From Bradyrhizobium quebecense (GTDB lineage Bacteria; Pseudomonadota; Alphaproteobacteria; Rhizobiales; Xanthobacteraceae): a stretch of DNA of 64,000 nucleotides. Below, piece by piece: positions 44,386-53,760 of the stretch (the stretch's first letter is position 1; each line of letters begins with the position of its first letter). The notes under the pieces were generated by a model that was not told where the DNA came from, did not search any database, and saw nothing but the letters and a program-made list of their open reading frames with translations. Location: NCBI RefSeq assembly GCF_013373795.3, contig NZ_CP088022.1, positions 1,488,001 through 1,552,000 on the forward strand, in the 5' to 3' direction. The position numbers were made by a program, and so were the translations under genes.

Positions 44386-46623
44386 ATGACGGCGACCGAA
44401 GCGTCGAATGACGATGTCGCAGGAATGCTGCGCGATTCCTTGCGCGGCTTCCTCGACGAGCATTGGCGTTCGCGCGGCGCAACGGCGTCGTCCTCGCCGG
44501 ACGAAGTGTCGGCGATCTGGCGCAAGCTGGTCGGGCAGGGCGTCGCCGCGCTTGGTGCAGAAGGTGGCGAAGGCGGACTCGCCGAGATTCTTGTCGTCAT
44601 GTCGGAGCTTGGCCGGGCCGGATGCCCGGCGCCGATGTGGTCTGCGGCGCTCGCCAATCTTGCGATCTCCGGATCGCAGGTCGACGTCGTGGTGGATCTG
44701 CTGGAGCGGCTGCATTCCGGGAAGGCGATCATCGCCTTCTCGTTTGGTGCGCTGGACCCCGATCCTGGCACGGGCTCGATCCAGGTCATGGACCTCAGGG
44801 CAACAGGTGTGCTCCGCTTTGTCGAGGCCGCGGGAGGCTCCACGCATCTTCTGGTCGCGCTCGATCAAGCCCATCTTGCGCTGATCGATCTTGGCGGTCC
44901 CGGTGTCGAATGCGTTGCGACCCGCGCGATGGGGGCATCGGGGCTCTCCGAGGTCAGGCTGAACGCAGCGCCGCTCATGCGCATTCCCGTCGGGACGGTC
45001 GATCTGGACGATCTCCGCATCAAGGGCAAGGCGGCGTTGACCGCGCGCGCTTACGGCGCGGCGCGGCGGGCGTTTGAGCTGGCGGTGGACTACGCCAAGG
45101 AGCGGCATCAGTTCGGACAACCGATCGGCAAGTTCCAGGCCATTCAGCACAAGCTGGCCAACTGCCTGATCGCGCTCGAAGGCGTCAGGCTGATCCTCGA
45201 GCATGCCGCCGGACTGCATGATGGCGGCGACGACGACTGGCGCTACTTCGCCGATTGCGCATCGGCGTTTTCCGGCAATGCGCTGCGGCAGGTCTCGCTG
45301 GAGACCCAGCATACATTCGGTGCGATCGGCTATGCCGAGGAGCACGAGGCGCCGATCCACTTCAAGCGCGTGCACCTCGATACCATCGCGCTCGGCGGCG
45401 CCTCGGATGCGAAGTGCAGACTTGCCGCGCGACTGTTGGATGCGGGTGGCGCCGGGTTGCCGCAATACGACCTCGGGTCCGCCGGAAATGCGTTTCGCGA
45501 GCAGGTCCGGCTCTGGCTCACGCAAAACTGGACCGGAGACACAAAGCAGGCGTTCGATCAGAGGCCATTCGCCAAGCGCGAGTTCGATGCGAGCTTCGCC
45601 CGAAATATCGGCGAGACCGGATGGATTGGCCTCGGATGGCCGGAGCAGTTCGGCGGCCAGGCGCGCTCTCCACTGGAGCAGATCGCCTTCATGGAGACGA
45701 TGGAGCGGGGCGAGGCGCCGCGGATCGGTGCGGCGATCCAGGCCAACGCGTTGATGATGTTCGGCACGGCAGAGCAGCAGCAAAAATATCTTCCGGAAAT
45801 CCTGCGCGGCGAAGCCATGCACGGCATGGGCTACAGCGAACCGCAGGCGGGCTCGGACCTCGCGGCGCTGCGCACCAGTGCTATCAGGGACGGCGATCAC
45901 TGGGTGATCAACGGCCAGAAGATCTGGACCACCACCTGGTGGGGCAAATACATGTTCCTCGCTGCCCGGACCGACAGGGACGCGAGGCCGCCGCATGCCG
46001 GCATCAGCATGTTCATCGTGCCGATGGATGCGCCGGGCATCACCATCCGTCCATCCGTCACCATGTATGACGGTACGTTTGCCAACATCTTCTACGACAA
46101 TGTCCGCATTCCCGCCGAGAATTTGGTTGGCGAGGTCAATGGCGGCTGGAAGGTGCTGACCGGCGCGCTCGCCTTCGAGCGAGGGCTGGTCGGTGGCGGG
46201 ATCGTCCTGAAGGTCGCGCACGCCTTCGAACAGCTGCGTTTGCATGTGATGGCGAGACAAGGAGAGCGGTCTCTCGCCGATGACCCCATCGTCCGCGACA
46301 GGATGGCGACCCTGGCATCCGAGATCGAGATCGGTCGTCTATTAATGATGCATTGTGCCGAGCTTGCCGCCGACGGCATGACGCCGCCGGAATATGGCGC
46401 GATCAGCAAGGTGTTTTCCGGAGAGCTGATGGAGCGATTCGGCGAGGCCGCGCTCGACATTCTCGGCATGCGCGCCGCGCTGTCCGAACAGATGCCGGTC
46501 GCGATCGACAATGGCCGCTTCGAGCAGAACCTGCGGCATTCGCTGATGTGGGTCATCAGCATCGGGACCAATGAGATTCAGCGCAGCCTGATCGCACAAC
46601 GCGCGCTGAGACTGCCGAGATAG
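44386..46623 (+). CDS. Tandem two-domain acyl-CoA dehydrogenase fusion
   Basis: 745 residues: two acyl-CoA dehydrogenase domains in one chain (about 1-365 and 372-745). The first has AKERHQFGQPIGKFQAIQHKLA. The second has [16 protein letters not shown] and ends ISIGTNEIQRSLIAQRAL. In the second domain the residue before the GTN motif is Ile (about 726), where the catalytic Glu of single-domain enzymes sits, so catalysis must use another acid, as in the steroid FadE34-type and other two-domain enzymes. It likely forms an internal heterodimer acting on a branched, cyclic or otherwise bulky acyl-CoA. Confidence 0.88.
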   Translation: MTATEASNDDVAGMLRDSLRGFLDEHWRSRGATASSSPDEVSAIWRKLVGQGVAALGAEGGEGGLAEILVVMSELGRAGCPAPMWSAALANLAISGSQVDVVVDLLERLHSGKAIIAFSFGALDPDPGTGSIQVMDLRATGVLRFVEAAGGSTHLLVALDQAHLALIDLGGPGVECVATRAMGASGLSEVRLNAAPLMRIPVGTVDLDDLRIKGKAALTARAYGAARRAFELAVDYAKERHQFGQPIGKFQAIQHKLANCLIALEGVRLILEHAAGLHDGGDDDWRYFADCASAFSGNALRQVSLETQHTFGAIGYAEEHEAPIHFKRVHLDTIALGGASDAKCRLAARLLDAGGAGLPQYDLGSAGNAFREQVRLWLTQNWTGDTKQAFDQRPFAKREFDASFARNIGETGWIGLGWPEQFGGQARSPLEQIAFMETMERGEAPRIGAAIQANALMMFGTAEQQQKYLPEILRGEAMHGMGYSEPQAGSDLAALRTSAIRDGDHWVINGQKIWTTTWWGKYMFLAARTDRDARPPHAGISMFIVPMDAPGITIRPSVTMYDGTFANIFYDNVRIPAENLVGEVNGGWKVLTGALAFERGLVGGGIVLKVAHAFEQLRLHVMARQGERSLADDPIVRDRMATLASEIEIGRLLMMHCAELAADGMTPPEYGAISKVFSGELMERFGEAALDILGMRAALSEQMPVAIDNGRFEQNLRHSLMWVISIGTNEIQRSLIAQRALRLPR

Positions 46624-46633
46624 GAGAGATCGG

Positions 46634-47827
46634 ATGAAAAAAGATGGCGACAGGGCGCCGCTCGCCGGGGTGCGGGTGCTGGATTTTTCCATCATGGTGG
46701 CGGGGCCGTATTGCGCGCGGCTGCTCGCCGACGTCGGCGCCGAGGTGATCAAGATCGAGCCGCCGGAAGGCGACGACATGCGGCTGCGGACGCCGCTGCG
46801 CGAAGGCCACAGCACCTATTTCGGCCAGCTCAATGCCGGCAAGCGTAGCCTGGCGCTGGACCTGAAGAACGCCGATGCCGTCAAGCTCGTGCATCGCATG
46901 GTCGCGGAGGCGGACATCGTTGTCGAGAATTTCCGTCCGGGTGTGATGGAGCGGCTCGGCCTCGGCTACGATGCGCTTCGCGAGATCAACCCGCGCCTGA
47001 TCTATTGCTCGATCTCGGGCTATGGCCAGACAGGCCCCGCCGCCGAGCGGGCCGCTTACGCCATGATCGTGCACGCCGAGAGCGGATTCGATATCTCGCT
47101 GATGCGCTATGCCGGCGACCGGGAGCGTCCGGCGGCCGGCGCGATCTTTGTCGCCGACATCCTCGGCGGCATCTTCGGCTATTCCGCGATCCAGACCGCG
47201 ATGGTCCAGCGCGAACGCACCGGCAAGGGGCAGCGCGTCGATGTGGCGTTGATGGATTGCATGCTTAACCTGCTGGTCTACGAGCTCCAGGAAGCGCAAT
47301 TCCCGATCCGCTCGCCGCGTCCGACCTATGGGCCGGTCCGCACGCGCGATAGTGATATCCTGATCGCCCCGGTCACGCCGCGCAATTTTGCGGCGCTATG
47401 TGAGGTGACGGGGCAGGACGAACTGGCAAACGATTCGCGCTTTGCGACCATTCCGGCGCGTGGTGCCAACTGGACCGCCATGATGCAGGTGATCGAGCAA
47501 TGGACCGAGCGCCACACCGTCGCTGAATGCATCGCGGCGCTGGATCGTGCCGGCGTTCCCTGCGCCGAGTACCGGACGCCGGGCGCGGCGCTGACCGACG
47601 CCCATCTGCGTCAACGGGGCGTGTTTGGGACGGTCTCGGATGGCGCCGGCGAATTCGTCGGCGTCAATGCGCCATGGCAGATGTCCGGGGCCGATACGTC
47701 GATCGGAAGCCAAGTTCCCGGGATTGGCGCGCAGCGCGACGATTTGCTGTCGCGGATCCTGGGATTGTCGCCGGACGCAATCGCGGCGCTCGCGGCTGCG
47801 GGCACGTTTGGCAGGGCGCAGGCTTAG
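46634..47827 (+). CDS. CaiB/BaiF-type CoA-transferase (family III), first copy
   Basis: 397 residues. VLDFSIMVAGPYCARLLADVGAEVIKIE is the N-terminal signature (core MVAGPYCARLLADVGAE) and the catalytic Asp is in FVADILGG. Moves CoA between organic acids or activates an acid at the start of CoA-linked degradation. GGAGAG precedes the ATG. Follows the tandem dehydrogenase by 10 bases and converges on the MarR gene. Confidence 0.92.
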   Translation: MKKDGDRAPLAGVRVLDFSIMVAGPYCARLLADVGAEVIKIEPPEGDDMRLRTPLREGHSTYFGQLNAGKRSLALDLKNADAVKLVHRMVAEADIVVENFRPGVMERLGLGYDALREINPRLIYCSISGYGQTGPAAERAAYAMIVHAESGFDISLMRYAGDRERPAAGAIFVADILGGIFGYSAIQTAMVQRERTGKGQRVDVALMDCMLNLLVYELQEAQFPIRSPRPTYGPVRTRDSDILIAPVTPRNFAALCEVTGQDELANDSRFATIPARGANWTAMMQVIEQWTERHTVAECIAALDRAGVPCAEYRTPGAALTDAHLRQRGVFGTVSDGAGEFVGVNAPWQMSGADTSIGSQVPGIGAQRDDLLSRILGLSPDAIAALAAAGTFGRAQA

Positions 47828-47847
47828 GCAGCCGGACGCCGGCGGTC

Positions 47848-48342
47848 TCAGGTATCGGACGGAGCGTCCGGCGGCGGTGCCTTCGCGATCGCCAGCATGC
47901 ATTTCAGGAAATGCGCGCGGTCTTCCTTGCGCAGGGGTGCCAGCATGATGTTTTGCAGCTCGGCGGCGGCGGGGATAACTGCCAGAAGCGCTTCCTCTCC
48001 CTTGGCGGTGATCTGCACCTGGAGCGAGCGGCGGTCGTCCGGATTGTTCTTCTTTGAAACCAGCCGGCGTGCAACCATCCGCTTCAGCATCTCGCTGAGC
48101 GTGTTGCGGTCGCAACTGATCCGCTCCGCCAGCACCGAGGGGGTGAGAGGACCCAATTGGTACAGCGCCATCAGCACGCCGAACTGCCGCGGCGTGATGT
48201 CGCTCTGACGCGTCATGCTCTGATAGAGCCCGTCGTAGCGGGCCTCCAGCAGCCGCAACAGAAATCCGACTCCGCCTTCGAGTTGCCAGTCGCGCGCAAT
48301 GTCCGTCGCCGAACTCGTTTTCATACTCTTGTCGGCTGCCAT
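47848..48342 (-). CDS. MarR-family transcriptional regulator
   Basis: 164 residues with a winged HTH (about 50-120; ERISCDRNTLSEMLKRMVARRLV, core CDRNTLSEMLKRMVA, and the wing NPDDRRSLQVQ). Start ATG 48342, with an alternative Met six residues later. Divergent from the HicB-like/Rieske oxygenase unit; a perfect palindrome at 48488-48499 in the gap may be its operator. Ligand probably an aromatic or phenolic compound, by analogy with MarR proteins beside oxygenases. Confidence 0.9.
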   Translation of the reverse strand: MAADKSMKTSSATDIARDWQLEGGVGFLLRLLEARYDGLYQSMTRQSDITPRQFGVLMALYQLGPLTPSVLAERISCDRNTLSEMLKRMVARRLVSKKNNPDDRRSLQVQITAKGEEALLAVIPAAAELQNIMLAPLRKEDRAHFLKCMLAIAKAPPPDAPSDT

Positions 48343-48538
48343 GCCGTCGTTGGACTCCGATTTTGCGAATTCGCGTTAGCCGTTAGCAGCTTGGCCTGAC
48401 GTCCTCAACCCTGCGGTGAACCGCACCCCGGTCTGTTCCCGGCACGATGCAACTGCTTTCGGCCTTGTCAGTCATCCGGCAATGTAGTACGTATACGTAT
48501 CAAATGCGATGCCAAGACATCGTGCAGGGAGGTTGAAC
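48343..48538. promoter_or_regulatory. Divergent promoter region with TACGTATACGTA palindrome
   Basis: 196 bases between the MarR gene and the HicB-like gene. TACGTATACGTA (48488-48499) is a perfect palindrome inside AGTACGTATACGTATC. It lies about 40 bases before the likely start of the HicB-like gene, a good place for repression by MarR. Confidence 0.6.
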
Positions 48539-48865
48539 TTGGACCTGCGTGAGCTGCTGTCGATTCCCTATCTGCTTGAGGCCGAAGCCGTCGAAACCGA
48601 GCCGGGGCAGTGGCGGATTCGCCTTGCCTATCCGGAGCTGCCGGGATGCACGGCGGAAGCCGCCGTCGTCGAGGACGCATTGCGGGAGCTCGAGCGGCGG
48701 CGCATCGAATTGATCGTCGGCCTGGTGGAGGAGGGCAAGCAGCCCCCCATGCCACGCAAGCCGCTCACCGCATCCGATCCGCTTTGGACCGCTCAGGAGC
48801 TCGGACTTTCCGACCGTGTCGCCGCATTTCTCGGCGGTGCGGCGGGCCCGGCCACACGCAATTGA
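48539..48865 (+). CDS. HicB-like small protein preceding the Rieske oxygenase
   Basis: About 108 residues from TTG 48539, chosen because AGGGAGG lies 6 bases upstream; an ATG at 48509 would add 10 residues. The stretch IRLAYPELPGCTAEAAVVEDALREL followed by ELIVGLVEEGKQPPMPR has the shape of a HicB-type partial RNase H fold (core YPELPGC, VEDALREL). No HicA toxin or DNA-binding domain is nearby. It is in line with and 12 bases before the oxygenase gene. Function unknown; a structural or regulatory role for the oxygenase operon is possible. Confidence 0.7.
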   Translation: MDLRELLSIPYLLEAEAVETEPGQWRIRLAYPELPGCTAEAAVVEDALRELERRRIELIVGLVEEGKQPPMPRKPLTASDPLWTAQELGLSDRVAAFLGGAAGPATRN

Positions 48866-48877
48866 AGGAGGCAACGC

Positions 48878-50197
48878 ATGCTCTCGCGCGAAGACAATGA
48901 ACGCCTGGTGAGGGTCGGCAAAGGCACGCCGCTCGGCGATCTGTTTCGTCTTTACTGGATTCCCTTCCTGCCGTCGGCGGACCTCGCTACGGACGGACAG
49001 CCGAAACGCATCCGGCTGCTCGGCGAGGATCTGGTTGCCTTTCGGGATTCCGAGGGCCGCATCGGGTTGGTCGACCAGGCCTGTCCGCATCGCGGCGCGC
49101 CGCTGATCTTCGCGCGAAACGAGGATTGCGGGCTGCGCTGCGTCTATCACGGCTGGAAATTCGACGTCACCGGCGCGGTGACGGACATGCCGGCCGAGCC
49201 GGTGCGCAGCCGCCTCAAGGAGCGGGTGCGGATCAAGGCCTATCCCTGCAAGGAGCGCAACGGGATGATCTGGACCTATATGGGTCCCGACCAGGCCGAG
49301 CTTCCGCCGCTGCCGAACCTCGAATGGAATCTGGTGCCAGCCGAGCAGGTGCACATCTCGATTCGCGTCCAGGAGTGCAACTGGCTGCAGGCGGTCGAGG
49401 GCGAGATCGACTCGGCGCACGCCCCGCTGCTGCACGGTCGGCTGGACGCCCAGGGCACGACGAGCGCCTGGATCCAGAAGCGCGACCTGCGGCCGACCTT
49501 CGAATGCATCAAGCAAGACTTCGGCATGAGCATCGCCGCGCGGCGCAATTACGATGCCAACACGCTGTACTGGCGCGTCAACCAGTTCCTGCTGCCGTTC
49601 TATACGCTGGTGCCCCCGCTGTCGCCGTTCCCGGATCTGAGCGGGCACGCCTGGGTGCCGATCGATGACGAGAACACACTTTGCATCATGTTCTCCTATC
49701 ATCCGTCGGAGCCGCTGCTGGAGAAAACGCGGCAGGTCTTCGCCGAAGGACACAAGGGCCGCGAGAGTGGCCATGCCAGCCGCCACGCGCTGGTCCAGCA
49801 CCCGGTGACGGTTCCGTATGCAGGCTACTGGACCAAATACAATCCGCAGAACGGCTTTCAATTCGACTACGAGGCGCAGCGCACCACGTGGTTCTCGGGC
49901 CTGCCGGGGCTCTGGGTGCAGGACGGCGCCTGCCAGAGCGGTGTCTCGCCGATCTTCGATCGCACCAGGGAGACGCTCTGCTCGAGCGATACGGGCATTG
50001 CGATGACGCGGCGTTTCATTCTGGAAGCGCTCGGCGCCTATCGCGATCACGCGATCAAGCCCAAGGGTGTGCTGGACCCCGACGTGTTCATGGTGCGGGC
50101 GGTGTCGCTGCGGCTGCCGCCGGAGGATTCCTGGGTCGATGTCGGCGCGCCGTTCATGCGGGCGAAGCTCGGCGCCGATTTCGGGTACGAGCTGTGA
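48878..50197 (+). CDS. Rieske non-haem iron oxygenase, alpha subunit (phthalate dioxygenase-like)
   Basis: 439 residues. N-terminal Rieske [2Fe-2S] domain with CPHRGA and CVYHGWKFD ligands. The catalytic iron facial triad is in EGEIDSAHAPLLH (Asp, two His) within NWLQAVEGEID. The length and single-subunit layout match the phthalate 4,5-dioxygenase/vanillate demethylase group. GGAGG precedes the ATG. The next gene encodes a matching one-component reductase. Substrate cannot be read from sequence; an aromatic acid, aryl ether or other cyclic compound fits. Confidence 0.92.
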   Translation: MLSREDNERLVRVGKGTPLGDLFRLYWIPFLPSADLATDGQPKRIRLLGEDLVAFRDSEGRIGLVDQACPHRGAPLIFARNEDCGLRCVYHGWKFDVTGAVTDMPAEPVRSRLKERVRIKAYPCKERNGMIWTYMGPDQAELPPLPNLEWNLVPAEQVHISIRVQECNWLQAVEGEIDSAHAPLLHGRLDAQGTTSAWIQKRDLRPTFECIKQDFGMSIAARRNYDANTLYWRVNQFLLPFYTLVPPLSPFPDLSGHAWVPIDDENTLCIMFSYHPSEPLLEKTRQVFAEGHKGRESGHASRHALVQHPVTVPYAGYWTKYNPQNGFQFDYEAQRTTWFSGLPGLWVQDGACQSGVSPIFDRTRETLCSSDTGIAMTRRFILEALGAYRDHAIKPKGVLDPDVFMVRAVSLRLPPEDSWVDVGAPFMRAKLGADFGYEL

Positions 50198-50209
50198 GCG
50201 CATCCCGCC

Positions 50210-51172
50210 ATGGCTGACGTGACGCAGGACGTGCTGGTCAAACGCATCGGCTACGAGGCCGAGCGGATCAATTCCTATGAGCTGATCGCGCGGACAGGCG
50301 GCGAGCTGCGGCCGTTCACCGCCGGCAGCCATATCGACCTGCATCTGCCGAACGGCATGATCCGCAGCTATTCGCTGATCAACGATGAGCGCGAGCGGCA
50401 CCGCTATGTGATCGCCGTCAACAAGGATGCCGAAAGCCGGGGCGGCTCCAGCTTTGTCCACGACTCCATGAAGGTCGGGGACATCGTGACGATCTCGGAG
50501 CCGCGCAACAATTTCGCGCTGCACGAAGCGGCAGAGCATTCGGTCCTGATCGCCGGCGGCATCGGCATCACGCCGCTATTGTCCATGATCCGGCGGCTGG
50601 AGGCGCTCGGACGCCACTGGGAGCTGTTCTACGCCGCGAGGACGCGCACTGGTGCCGCGTTCCTCGACGAGCTCGATGCATTCCGATCCGATCTTCATTC
50701 CAGGATACATCTCGATTTCGACGACGAGCGATCGGGGCGTCTGTTCGACCTGCCGGCAATTGTCGGAAACGCACCGGCCCACGCGCATCTTTATTGTTGC
50801 GGCCCGGTGCCCATGCTTGCGGCATTCGAGGCGGCGGCGGCCGGTCGGCCGTCCGATCGCGTGCACGTCGAATACTTCCAGGCGCGCGAAGCGCCCTCTA
50901 CCGAAGGCGGCTTCGACGTCAAGCTCGCGCGAAGCAACCGCACGATTGCGGTCGAGCCCGGCAAGACGATCCTCGATGCGTTGCTGGATGCCGGCATCAC
51001 CGCGAACTACGCCTGCACCGAGGGAGTGTGCGGCACCTGCGAGACGCGCGTGCTCGAGGGCACACCCGACCATCGCGACCAGTTTCTGAGCAAGGAAGAG
51101 CAAGCGGCGAACAAGAGCGTCATGATCTGCTGTTCGGGCGCCAAGTCCCGCACGCTCGTGCTCGATCTCTAG
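50210..51172 (+). CDS. Phthalate dioxygenase reductase-like flavoprotein
   Basis: 320 residues: flavin-binding FNR domain (RSYSLIND, early), NAD-binding region (IAGGIGITPLLSMIRRL, LYCCGPVPM) and C-terminal plant-type [2Fe-2S] domain (CTEGVCGTCETRV plus a late CC). The order flavin-NAD-ferredoxin is that of phthalate dioxygenase reductases. It passes electrons from NAD(P)H to the upstream Rieske oxygenase. 12 bases after that gene. Confidence 0.93.
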   Translation: MADVTQDVLVKRIGYEAERINSYELIARTGGELRPFTAGSHIDLHLPNGMIRSYSLINDERERHRYVIAVNKDAESRGGSSFVHDSMKVGDIVTISEPRNNFALHEAAEHSVLIAGGIGITPLLSMIRRLEALGRHWELFYAARTRTGAAFLDELDAFRSDLHSRIHLDFDDERSGRLFDLPAIVGNAPAHAHLYCCGPVPMLAAFEAAAAGRPSDRVHVEYFQAREAPSTEGGFDVKLARSNRTIAVEPGKTILDALLDAGITANYACTEGVCGTCETRVLEGTPDHRDQFLSKEEQAANKSVMICCSGAKSRTLVLDL

Positions 51173-51199
51173 AACAACAACAGACGACGGGTGGAAACA

Positions 51200-52423
51200 A
51201 TGAAGTATCTCTCGCATATTGCCGGAATGGCCCTGCTGGCCGTGTGCGTCAGTTCGCCCGCGTCGGCGGACGCTGCGCGCGCCCTCAAGATCGGCGTGCT
51301 TAACGACGCGTCGGGCCCTTACTCGGACAATGCCGGCGAAGGTTCGGTGACGGCGGCCAAAATGGCCGCCGAAGACTTCATGCGGCTTCATCCGGATTTC
51401 AAGGTCGAGATCGTCTCGGCCGACCACCAGAACAAGGCGGATGTCGGCGCCGCAATCGCGCGCCGCTGGATCGATCAGGAGAAGGTCGATGCGGTTGCCG
51501 ACGTGCCGAACTCGGCCGTCGGGCTCGCCGTCAACGAAGTCGTGCGCGGCACCAAGGCGGCGCTGATTGCATCGAGTGCGGCGTCCTCCGATCTGACCGG
51601 GAAATACTGCTCGCCCAACACGATCCAGTGGACCTTCGACACCTGGGCGGCCTCGCACACGATCGGTGCCTATCTCGTGCGTCACGGCGGCAAGAAATGG
51701 TACTTCATCGCGACCGACAATGCGCTCGGCAAGTCGATGGTGCGCGACGGCACGGCCGTGATCGGCGCCGGCGGCGGCACCATTCTTGGGTCGGTCAATG
51801 TGCCGATCAACAATGCGGACTACGCCTCGTTCATCCTCCAGGCGGATAGCTCGGGCGCAGACGTGATCGCGTTCGCGACCGCAGGCGGCGACACGGTCAG
51901 CCTGATCAAGCAATCCGCCGAGTTCGGGCTGAAACAGAGCGGGCGCACCTTCGCGGCGCTGCTGACCACCACCAACGATGTCGAGTCGAGCGGCCTTGCG
52001 GTCGGCGAGGGGTTGATCATCACCCAGCCGTTCTACTGGGACCTCAATGATGCCAGCCGTGCCTGGTCGGCAAAGTTCAGCGAGCGTCAGCGCGGACAAT
52101 CGCCGACCGCGTTCCACGCCGGCGTCTATTCCTCCGTGCTGGCCTATCTGAACGCAGCGTTGGCGGCAGGAACCAATGACGCGCCCGCGGTGATCCGGAA
52201 GTTGAAGGAGAAGCCGATCGACGACGCCTTGTTCGGGCCGGTCGTGGTGCGCGCGGACGGCCGCGCCATTCACAACATGTATATCTTCAAAGTGAAGAGC
52301 CCGAATGCGTCGAAGAGCAAGTGGGACCTGCTGGAGCAGGTCGGCGTGCTCACAGGGCCGGAGGCGTTTCGGCCGCTCGACCAGGGCGGATGCTCGCTCG
52401 TCGAGCCGCCGAAGAGCAATTGA
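51200..52423 (+). CDS. Liv-type ABC transporter substrate-binding protein (second orphan)
   Basis: 407 residues with a Sec signal ending SPASADA. LKIGVLNDASGPYSDNAGEG and the middle WYFIATDNALGKSMVRDG fit the type I binding proteins for aromatic or branched acids. No permease or ATPase is nearby. It follows the oxygenase reductase by 27 bases, so it is probably co-transcribed and binds a compound related to the oxygenase substrate. Start ATG 51200; an in-frame GTG at 51191 is less likely. Confidence 0.9.
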   Translation: MKYLSHIAGMALLAVCVSSPASADAARALKIGVLNDASGPYSDNAGEGSVTAAKMAAEDFMRLHPDFKVEIVSADHQNKADVGAAIARRWIDQEKVDAVADVPNSAVGLAVNEVVRGTKAALIASSAASSDLTGKYCSPNTIQWTFDTWAASHTIGAYLVRHGGKKWYFIATDNALGKSMVRDGTAVIGAGGGTILGSVNVPINNADYASFILQADSSGADVIAFATAGGDTVSLIKQSAEFGLKQSGRTFAALLTTTNDVESSGLAVGEGLIITQPFYWDLNDASRAWSAKFSERQRGQSPTAFHAGVYSSVLAYLNAALAAGTNDAPAVIRKLKEKPIDDALFGPVVVRADGRAIHNMYIFKVKSPNASKSKWDLLEQVGVLTGPEAFRPLDQGGCSLVEPPKSN

Positions 52424-52476
52424 CGACGACGGCAGCGACACTCGGATCAACTCTTCTCAAACCGACGGATGCCCTG

Positions 52477-53760
52477 ATGCTGGATCAGCTTGAAGCCGAC
52501 TTCCCCGAGCACACGCCGCGCCCCGTCGATGCGCCAAGAGCGCTCGAGGGGGTCCGGGTGATCGATTTCTCGCATTTCATCGCGGGACCGTTTGCGACCA
52601 TGATCCTCGCCGACATGGGCGCCGAGGTGATCAAGATCGAAGCGCCCGGCCGCGGTGACGATTTGCGCCGCTATCCCCCGGTGCATCCCGATCTCAGGCA
52701 CGGTGCGCCGTTCCTCTGGACCAACCGCAACAAGCGCAGCGTCGCCCTCGATCTCAAGTCCCCCGAGGGCCTGAAGGTCGCGCGCGAGCTGATCGCGACG
52801 GCGGACGTCCTAGTCGAGAATTTTTCGGCTGATGTGATGGCACGGCTGGGGCTCGACTATCAGAGCTGCCGCAAGATCAAGCCCGAGATCATCTATTGCT
52901 CGGTGTCGGCGTATGGCCGTGACGGGGCATTTTCGGACCGGCTCGGTTTCGATCCGATCGCGCAGGTCGAGAGCGGCTTCGTGTCGATGAACGGCTATGC
53001 CGACCGCGAGGGCGTGCGGGCATTGTCGCCGGTGATGGATATCAGCACCGCGATGATGGCGAGCAATGCGATCCTCGGCGCGCTGTTCGCGCGGGAACGC
53101 AGCGGGCAGGGCCAGGCCATCGAGGTGTCGTTGTTCGAGAATGCGGTCCTGATGACCGGCTACGCGACCATGCAGTCGTTGTTCAACAATGCCGATCCGA
53201 AGCGAAGCGGCAATACCAGTCCGGATACGTGTCCGTCGGGTGTGTTTCAGGCCAGCGATTGCGCCTTCTATATCAACTGCGGCAACGACAAGATCTTCCA
53301 ACGCCTGATGGCGCAGGTTGTCGAGCGCGAGGATCTCGCGGCGGCTGAGATCTATGCAACCGGCCCGGATCGAATCCGTCGGCGCGAGGAGTTGTTCGCG
53401 ATTCTCGGCGATGCCTTTGCCCGGCAGCCCTGGTCGCACTGGCAATCGCGGATGCGGGCGGCGGGGGTGCCCTGCGGTCAGGTGCGCACCGTCGGCGAGG
53501 CGATCCGTTCCCCGGAGGCAAGGGAGCGCGGGATCGTCACCCGGATCCCGCACGAGACGCTGGGTTGGGTGCCGAACGTGAACCTGCCGATCCGCTATTC
53601 GCGAACACCGATCGTTGATCCCGTTGCCGCACCAGCCGTTGGGCAGCACACCGAGAATGTCCTGCGTGAGTTGCTCGACTACGACGAGGCGGAGATTGCG
53701 CGCCTCGCCGCAGGCGGGGCTTTCGGCAGCCAGCCCGCGCGACAGGATGCCAAGTCGTGA
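52477..53760 (+). CDS. CaiB/BaiF-type CoA-transferase (family III), second copy
   Basis: 427 residues from ATG 52477. A TTG at 52420, overlapping the stop of the previous gene as TTGA, is a possible alternative giving 19 more residues. Seen: VIDFSHFIAGPFATMILADMGAEVIKIE (core FIAGPFATMILADMGAE) and SPVMDISTAMM with the catalytic Asp. The C-terminus overlaps the thiolase-like gene by GTGA. Distinct in sequence from the first copy, so they may activate different acids. Confidence 0.9.
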   Translation: MLDQLEADFPEHTPRPVDAPRALEGVRVIDFSHFIAGPFATMILADMGAEVIKIEAPGRGDDLRRYPPVHPDLRHGAPFLWTNRNKRSVALDLKSPEGLKVARELIATADVLVENFSADVMARLGLDYQSCRKIKPEIIYCSVSAYGRDGAFSDRLGFDPIAQVESGFVSMNGYADREGVRALSPVMDISTAMMASNAILGALFARERSGQGQAIEVSLFENAVLMTGYATMQSLFNNADPKRSGNTSPDTCPSGVFQASDCAFYINCGNDKIFQRLMAQVVEREDLAAAEIYATGPDRIRRREELFAILGDAFARQPWSHWQSRMRAAGVPCGQVRTVGEAIRSPEARERGIVTRIPHETLGWVPNVNLPIRYSRTPIVDPVAAPAVGQHTENVLRELLDYDEAEIARLAAGGAFGSQPARQDAKS

